Source: Phialocephala subalpina
Taxonomy: Eukaryota; Ascomycota; Leotiomycetes; Helotiales; Mollisiaceae
Length of the DNA stretch: 25,981 nucleotides
Reading direction: 5' to 3'
Assembly: GCA_900073065.1 (NCBI GenBank)
Contig: FJOG01000036.1
Span: 219,633 to 245,613, forward strand
The translations under genes and the position numbers were made by a program. The notes beneath the pieces are model-generated. The model saw only the letters and a list, made by a program, of their open reading frames with translations. It was not told where the DNA came from and made no database searches. Positions 19,046 to 25,981 of this stretch are shown here, one piece after another; the first letter of the stretch is position 1; every line of letters starts with the position of its first letter.

Positions 19046-22000
19046 ACAATTGAAGAGAAACGTTCTCCATCGCCCTTGGCGGACGAGGATGACTCAAAGT
19101 TCGTAAGATTAGCGGATGATCAAGCACCCAGAAGCACAGCGCCAAAACTCGACACGAGAACATGGAACACAATTCGAGATACCCACGCGGATGAGCGTTT
19201 CCGCCAAATAGGTTTCCAACCCAGCTCAGGACCTACCCGGCATGGTCCGAATTCAACTCCTACTAGTGTTCGTTCTAAAGAACAGAGTAGTGGAAGAGTA
19301 ATAAAAGAGTTACGAGCTCAAGATGGAGATGGAAAGCCTCAGCCTCAGTCAACTGGTTCAATGGGAAGTCAAAGTACAGGCCCACCATCGTACGTTTCTT
19401 CTTCTTACGGGGCCTCTTTCTTTACTACATGTAACACATCCTATTCTCCATACTTAAAATCCGAGTCTGCTCTGTTCAGAGACAATTTGCCACAGAAAGG
19501 AAAAGTTTTTGGTCATATGCTAGGCACATGCTCCATCAAATAGCTCGAATTTTGTCCTGTTTCTTTAATCATTACCCCTTCTTCTATACATTATACTCAT
19601 ACAATCCTATAGCACCGATCAGTGGATCTCCGACAGTACTGCTGCGTCAACATCCCCTATGACTAGTTAGCAAAAATAGCATCCCATAATGTCCGATGTT
19701 TCCCACTTATTTGAAGAGCCGAACAGCGTCTTTACATCAGATCAATTCAGACCAACGAGCCAACCTTACTTTCATCTAATTCCAATATGTCTCGACCTTT
19801 TCATGGAACATATATACTCGATTATGCCACTCGTTTATATGCCCACGCTTCGGGCATCCATTAATCGACCCCTCGAGATGTACGAGAAGAATATTCTTTA
19901 CTCTTTATGTGCTCTCACTTCAATACGCATGTCCGGAAAGAGCATTTTAGCTCTAGGGCCGCCGTCATGGGAAGCAGTTAGTTGTTTATTCCTTAACGAA
20001 TGCATTTCTGTCCGCCAATATTATGATTTTATTGAGGACAAAACACTATTTGCGGTTGTTTCTTCATACTTTATATCTATAACCTTTTTCGAACTTAATT
20101 AAAACAGTAAGTCTTGGTATTATTTACGAGAGGCTTTGACGATAGGCCAAGATTTAGGCTTCTACGACGAGAAAACCTACGCTGGGCTATCTCATGTAGA
20201 AGCACTTTGCCGTCGGCGCACATTCTGGATTTTATACGTTGCAGAAAGGTACCCTTCTTGCCCATCCCTTTCCCCTCTCGGCTCACAACTTATTCCAGAT
20301 CCTTTGCCATCCTCCGCTATAAACCCCTCACCCTCCAAAAAACGCCCGCATTCCCCTCCACCCTCCACGACTACGAATCCCCGGAAATCCACATCGGCTT
20401 TATGCACTTCGTAAACTCTTACCACCTCCTCGACTCCTCCTTCGTCGATTCTTGGAATAAATCTGCCGAAGCCCCCGCCTCGACCCTTACATACACCGCT
20501 TTACAACAACAGCTCTCGCGTCCACAAGTACAAAATGTGCCTTTAACAGATATCCAGAAAGCCGATATACTTGCCACTCAACAATGGCTAAGGCTAATAA
20601 TCTGGCAATCGTCTATGCGTCAGGGCCTCTTGTCCTCTACTGCTGCTGATGAGTCCATGACGTTTCGGTATCCTTTGACTATTGCTTACTCGCTACTGAA
20701 TGTTATTTCAAGCCTACCGACAACGAGCATCGAAGTCCACGGTATGAGAATCTTTGAGAAGATTTTCGAGATAGGTAATACAATGTTGGATGTCATGCAA
20801 GCGTGCGGAACGAACATGACGAATGAGCCAGCGTATAGGGTGGTTCAAGACCCATTTGAGGCTTTCGTCAAGACACTAAGTCAAACGCCGAATAGTCAGC
20901 GGCAGTACGCTAACCTCCTCCTCGCAAAAGCTGCCGAGAAACCTGAATTCAGGAGATTCTCAGACGGCTTAACGCCCGAGTTGCATGGGCATGGCGGGAT
21001 CGTTCCTACCCCGGGTCTAGATTTCGGTGGTGCAGGAGGAATTGGGTTTGCAGGGGCAACGGGCTTGACACCTCCGATGAATCAAGGGAGGCAGTGGAGA
21101 GGAAATATCGTTGGCAAGATCCAGGATGATGGGACTTATAAGGTAAGTCAAACCCCCTAGAAGTGGGCCCCCCCCTGTTCTAAGCCACTTCGCTTAATTC
21201 CTATTTACTTAGTTTGACCGCGAATAACTTTTTGATTAATTAATAGATATATAAGATAAAATAGAGGTTATACTAAGGAAATTATTAGAATCTAATAGTA
21301 TATTTTGGTGGTCTTTAGCTTCTATTTATACTTTATAGATTTTCTCGATATTAACGAACTTAGAATTTAAATTAGTTTTTACTTTCTATTGTTTTCTAAG
21401 CTCAAATTAGATTATTTTAGCTTTTAATACTTAGATTTTGCGCTTTTGCTTAGTAATAATAAAGTCTTTATCGTTTAAACTTTTAATTATTTTCTTAAAA
21501 AGTACTTTAATAATTATTATATTAATCTCTTTAAATTTTATAATTTATTTCGATTATTCTCAAATATTTTTATTTTTTTGAAATACTTTTTAGACTTTAA
21601 ATAATAAATCTTAAATTTATTTAAATATTATATTTTTTCTTAATAATTATAAAAGTTTCTCGATCGTTTTATTATTATTTTTAAATAATAATCAATTTAT
21701 AAAAAACTTCGAAATATTCGATAATTATAAATTTAAAGCTTTTTAATTTATTTTATAATTTTCTATTATTAAAGTATTTATAATATTTTAAAAAGTTTTA
21801 TTTTTTTATAAATATCGAATTATTAATAAGAAATAGCGAATTTAATTACTTTCGATAAATGGATTTAAAAAAAGAAAAATAAATTCAAAAATTAAAATAT
21901 ATAAAATATATAAAATATATAATAATAAAAATAATAAGTAAATATTATTCGAAAAATATTCTTATATAAATTTTATTATTTTATAGTTTTTATAATTATT

Positions 22001-23126
22001 TAATATAAATAAATGATATTCTTTTAAATTACGTAATATTATTTGAAATATAAAAATAATTTATAATTATTTTAAAATAATATTATTAAATATCTATTTA
22101 TTATTAATTATAATAAACTTTTAATTTTTATACTTTTTTAATCTTATAAAAAACTATTATTATTAGATTAATTTTCTTTTGAATATAATAATCAAAAAAA
22201 TAATTCGATTATTTAAAGAAATATATTTAATAAATAAATTTTAAATTTTAAATTTTAATTATTTCTTTTGAATAAAATATTTCTTAGTATTTTTAATTAT
22301 GAATTTATTTTCTTTTTTACTTTTTAGGATTTTTACTTTGTTTATATTTTATTGGTTTTTAATTTTAATTATTTTAATTATTAATATTTTTAATTTTTGA
22401 AATTAAATTTTAATAATATTAAATATAATATTATTAATATATATAAAATCGATTTTAAATTGCTTTTTAGTCTTAAGAATAAGATTCCGGAAAAGAAATC
22501 TAATTATTTAACGTTTTCCAAGTAATATAATATCGCGTTAAAAGGCCAAAATACAATTAATAAAATTTTTAATTTATATATATATAAAATTAAATTTTGA
22601 ACTTTTTTAAATTAATACCCAATTTATAAGATATCATTCTTAGATCGGAATAAGCCTTTATAAATACGTATAAGCTTTTTTCTTAGGAAGAATTCCAAGT
22701 ACTTTATATTAAAAAGTGCCTTTTAATATATTTTATTCGAGAAAATTTTTTCGTAAAAACTTTTTATTTGCCATGTTTTTAAGTATATACTAAATATTAG
22801 TTCCCGTATATAAAAGCTTTATAATCGGCTTTAATAACTTGCAAAATTTAGAAGAGTTTTATTAAAGAATAATAAAAATATTCGAGGTTAAAGTAAGTAG
22901 TAAGGTAATGGCAATGTGCTAAGCGAAGTGGCCTAGAACAAGGGGGGGGGCTACTTTTAGGGGGTTTGACTTACATGAGGATGTTGCGGAGGGGCAAAAT
23001 CAGAGTTGGCGTTCGGATACGGGGACGGGGGGCGGTGTGAATACTATTTGGGTTCCGAATAGTATTAGTGTTAGTGATGATGAGAGTGGGAGCTTGTTGG
23101 TTGGGGATGGGATGGAGGGCGTTTAG
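19046..23126 (+). pseudogene. fungal-specific transcription factor (Fungal_trans), disrupted by stops and a transposon
   Basis: Exons about 19046-19389, 19613-20248, 20299-21145 and, beyond an insertion, 22974-23126 carry a protein with the fungal_trans middle homology region: 'CLDLFMEHIYSIMPLVYMPTL', 'EKNILYSLCALTS', 'KSWYYLREALTIGQDLGFYDE', 'CRRRTFWILYVAER'. This is the pattern of maltose/sugar-type Zn2Cys6 regulators, though the Zn cluster itself is not clearly preserved. Damage is extensive. In-frame stops at 19668 (TAG), 19677 (TAG) and 20100 (TAA) each sit where Gln (CAG or CAA) would fit, i.e. C-to-T in CpA context, the RIP signature. A 1826-bp TIR element splits the codon run at 21144/22974. 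Removing the element and one TA joins GTA to CAT in frame, and the frame continues to TAG at 23124-23126. The 223-bp intron 19390-19612 is less certain. The gene is almost surely dead in this strain. Confidence 0.8.
21146..22971. mobile_element. 1826-bp TIR element inserted in the regulator gene, RIP-like interior
   Basis: Inverted repeats of about 51 bp lie at 21146-21196 and 22920-22971. Both read AGTCAAACCCCCTA from the outside inward, then a G/C run of 8-9 C, and end with CCACTTCGCTTA. TA is duplicated at 21144-21145 and 22972-22973. The size and TA target fit a full-length Fot1/pogo-type Tc1/mariner transposon. No transposase frame survives, because the interior is almost entirely A/T with dense stops on both strands. 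The left end, with the G before the target TA, forms GTAAGT, a consensus splice donor; the right end contains TTTTAG 12 bp inside the element. Splicing between these would not restore the host reading frame. Confidence 0.9.
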
Positions 23127-23221
23127 ATGAAGATGGAATAGATGATGAACGAACGAAATGATTTTGCATTTCCAGCGAAGGAGGGACAGGAAGCTCCCAA
23201 ACCTCCTGCACCTCGAAACCA

Positions 23222-24342
23222 ATTCTCCGAACATTCAACTGGAATGTCGACTGGGTTTCTGCATCTCCTGATGGATTCACGAGGCCATTCGTTGGTATCA
23301 ATGGACAATGGCCTTGCCCGCCGATAATTGCGAATGCTGGGATACAATTAAGATCAATGTCGTCAATATACTTGGGAACGAGACAACTGCCATCCATTTC
23401 CATGGGCTTTTCCAACAAGGTAGCAACAACATGGATGGGCCTGCGATGGTCAATCAATGCCCAATTCCTCCAGGACAGAGTGAGTTTACGAGGACGTACC
23501 TTGTTCTAATCCATGCTGAACATTCTCGCAGCGTTCGTGTATGAATTCAAGCTCAACCAAACTGGTACTTTCTGGTACCACGCTCATGTTGGAGGACAAT
23601 ACATCGGTAAGGTCAGGGCCTTCAACTTATCTCTTGCACGTTCTGACAACCCCAGATGGTCTTCGAGGCCCTCTCATCATCCACGATTTCTATGCGCCAT
23701 ACAAATACGACACGGAATATGTCTTAACCCTGTCAGACCTCTACCATCAAGAAGCACCACAACTCATCAACTACTACCAGTCGATAGACAACTTCAACAG
23801 TTATGGTGGTACAGAGCCAGTTCCAAATGCATTCCTGATCAACGAAATTCAGAATGCCAGCTTCAAATGACTGCTGGAAAGACGTACCTCTTCCACGTTA
23901 TCAGCACCGCCGCATTCGCTCCATTCTGGCTTCAATTCGACCAGCATCAAATGACCGTCGTTGAGATTGATGGTGTTTACACCGTCCCTTTCCCTACCAA
24001 CCAACTCTATGTCTCCCCAGCGCAGAGATACACTGTGCTCATCACGGCTCAGACCGGTGCAACCTCCAACTTTGCCATTGTGGCCCAGGCGAACGTTGCA
24101 ATGTTCGATATCAACAAGTTCCCTCAGGGTGGTTCCTATGTCTCAACCGTAAGTACACACTCTGATTTGAAGTATATAATCTTCTGACATTCGCCAGGTG
24201 AGCGCAACTTTGGTCTACGGCAGTGCTTTTGGACCTGCAACCCAGTTCACAATCAACCCAGAACCATTCGATGATGGCTTGATGGTACCAATAGACCAGA
24301 CACCTATGTTCGGTCAGCCATACCCAGGTGGATCTGATGTGC
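23222..24342 (+). pseudogene. Fet3-like multicopper oxidase, truncated and frameshifted
   Basis: Homology starts at 'RTFNWNVDW' (about 23228) and runs through the first copper motif H-F-H-G (23395-23406), the second W-Y-H-A-H (23573-23587), 'DGLRGPLIIHDF', 'GTEPVPNAFLIN' and 'MTVVEIDGV' to 'GGSDVQ' near 24342. The wording of these motifs, including the Glu of 'EP(V/I)P', is that of Fet3-type ferroxidases. Introns 23480-23531, 23607-23655 and 24149-24197 splice in phase. Two one-base losses break the frame, at the G run 23339-23341 and at the A run about 23865-23867. There is no start codon or signal peptide: an in-frame stop lies at 23159 and the regulator gene ends only about 96 bp upstream. 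The C-terminal cupredoxin domain with the H-C-H motif is missing; an AT-rich block follows. So it is a non-functional fragment, although the frameshifts alone could be sequencing errors. Confidence 0.82.
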
Positions 24343-24452
24343 AGTACGTACTTAGCACTCCTATTGTTTGCCATTAATCCTCACCTCCTTTGCACGCTCG
24401 CTTAGCCGCAGCGCACGTGACCCATTGCCGCTTTGCTCACTTTCGCTTTACT
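24343..24452 (+). other. junction between oxidase fragment and AT-rich block
   Basis: Directly after the last oxidase codon there is a GTACGT that could be a splice donor (about 24341). Oxidase similarity ends there. The insertion boundary cannot be fixed because the other end of the block is outside the window. Confidence 0.4.
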
Positions 24453-24512
24453 TTATCCTCACTTATCCTCACTCATCCTCACCCATCCTCACCCATCCTC
24501 ACCTATACTCAC
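24453..24512 (+). repeat. 10-bp tandem array, six units
   Basis: Six consecutive units of the form YYATCCTCAC (the last one CTATACTCAC). It lies at the edge of the third AT-rich block and may be subterminal to a mobile element. Confidence 0.88.
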
Positions 24513-24569
24513 CCACCTCTCACCATTTCTTCGCCTTTGCTTACTTTTACTCATTTTACTCTCGGTAAT

Positions 24570-25981
24570 TCAATCCTCGTTATCTTTAATATAATATTAA
24601 AATTATAATTATTTTAATAATATAATTTTTAATAGGGTTAACATTTGATAAGAAGGATTAAAAGGGTCCAAATAAGCTCTTAGAGGCCAAAATAGGCCCT
24701 TTAATATTAATATATGCCTTTAAAATACTTTTTTATTTATATTCTTTATATTAATATAAAAATAAATTAAAATTTTATTTTATATTATATTATAATTTTT
24801 TATTTCTTAAATTCTTTTTTTTGCTTTCTTTTTTATTATTAATTATAAATTTTTTATTTGCTTTTAATATTTTATTTTTATTATAAAAATTCTAATTTAT
24901 TAATTTATTAATATATAATATTTATTTTATAAGAATTTTTTTTTATATTTTGAAAAACTTATTATTATTTACTTATTATTATTAGAATTACGTTATAAAA
25001 TAAGTAAAAAAGCGATTATTAAAAAAAATTTAATTCGAAAGAATAAATTTAATAATAATTTAATTAATATTAATAATTATATTATTTTAAAATTTATTTT
25101 GGATTATATAAATAAAGAATATAAAAAGCAAATAAAAATATAATAAGTATAAAGTTTTTTTCATTAGAATATTTCTAATTTAATATTTAATAATTATTTT
25201 AATATTATAATTTATTTTTTATAAATATAAAAAGAAATATTTAAACGCGAATTTATATTATATTTATATATTAAAACATTTTATTAAATTCTTTAAAAAC
25301 TCGATTTAAAATTAATTAGTAAATAAATCGACCGAGAATATTATATATAATTATATACGGAAATTTATATTAAAATATAAATAAAATATTCTATTAATTA
25401 TTATTATTTGATTTATTAATTAATATTTTGATATTAATAAATAAAAATATATCAAATTATTTAATTTATTTATTATTTATCGAAAATAATATTATTTTAT
25501 TTTAAATTTTTTTAAAAATCCTTATATAAATAATTTGAAAGAATAATTAATATAAGTTTAATTATAAAAAGTTTCGAATTGAATTTAATAATAAAATGAA
25601 TTTTTTTGGTTTTTTATTTATTAGAATAAAAAGTTAATAAAATTTTTTATTAAAATAAAAACGAGAAAAAAAATAAATTTCTACGTAAATAATTTCTTTT
25701 TACTAATTAAGAAATCTAATATATTATTTGATTAAATTAATAATTATAAGCAAAATATTATTATATTAATCAAATAAAATTTAAATAAGAAATTAGAAAT
25801 CCAAATGAATTTAAAAAAAGAAATAATCAAAGGAATATATAAATTACGAAATAAATAAAATTTAAATACTTTTTTATATTTTAAATTATTTATTTAAATT
25901 AATAAACTTATTAATTAAATTAGAATACTTAATATTTGAAATTATAATTAATTATTTATTTATATTTAATTTAATTTAATT
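24570..25981. mobile_element. third AT-rich, RIP-like block, running off the window
   Basis: From about 24570 to the window end the sequence is almost only A and T, with no coding frame on either strand and the same texture as the interiors of the two TIR elements. It interrupts the oxidase gene. The visible left edge does not show the AGTCAAACCCC inverted repeat, so it may be another element family. No terminal repeat can be tested because the right end is not in the window. Confidence 0.6.

Noticed and set aside
20114..20300. A separate gene starting at 20114 within the regulator
   Set aside because: The first part is out of frame with the fungal_trans homology; real coding runs in another frame through the TAA at 20100 and the intron 20249-20298.
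24368..24608. Ser/Pro/His-rich frames downstream of the oxidase
   Set aside because: They only translate the 10-bp tandem array and its edge.

Overview
The window looks like nuclear DNA of a filamentous ascomycete (Pezizomycotina; Leotiomycetes would fit but is only a guess). The grounds are genes split by GT-AG introns of about 46-57 bp with CTAAC-like branch points, typical fungal families (O-methyltransferases, a LaeA-like methyltransferase, a GH45 endoglucanase, Zn2Cys6-type regulator, Fet3-like multicopper oxidase), and long, extremely AT-rich blocks bounded by terminal inverted repeats, the usual look of transposons degraded by repeat-induced point mutation (RIP).

Left half (1-16 kb), gene-rich. 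On the minus strand: a class II O-methyltransferase (OMT1, 303-1607) that lacks catalytic residues, then three related small cysteine-rich/coiled-coil genes in tandem (A 1795-2142, B 2703-3207 frameshifted, C 3884-4273). On the plus strand: an alpha/beta hydrolase (4628-5599) and a GNAT acetyltransferase (5829-6449). On the minus strand again: a secreted GH45 endoglucanase without a cellulose-binding module (6739-7423), a Ulp1/C48-type cysteine peptidase with a one-base frameshift (8201-10257) and a seven-exon LaeA-like methyltransferase (10412-11858). On the plus strand: a second O-methyltransferase with an intact catalytic site (OMT2, 12626-14074) and a secreted protein whose middle is an assembly gap (14861-15850).

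Right half (16-26 kb), transposon-damaged. A 939-bp TIR element (16990-17928) is followed by a fungal-specific transcription factor gene (about 19046-23126). This gene carries three in-frame Gln-to-stop changes of the RIP type and a 1826-bp TIR element (21146-22971) of the same family, inserted exactly at a TA in the coding sequence. Directly after it lies a Fet3-like multicopper oxidase remnant (23222-24342) without a start, with two one-base frameshifts, and cut off by a third AT-rich block that runs off the window.

The mix of two OMTs, a LaeA-like methyltransferase, a hydrolase, a regulator and an oxidase resembles a secondary-metabolite neighbourhood, but no backbone synthase is visible, so co-function is not established. 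The most interesting points are the tandem Cys-rich family, the catalytically altered OMT1, and the TIR family that brings a perfect splice donor into a gene.
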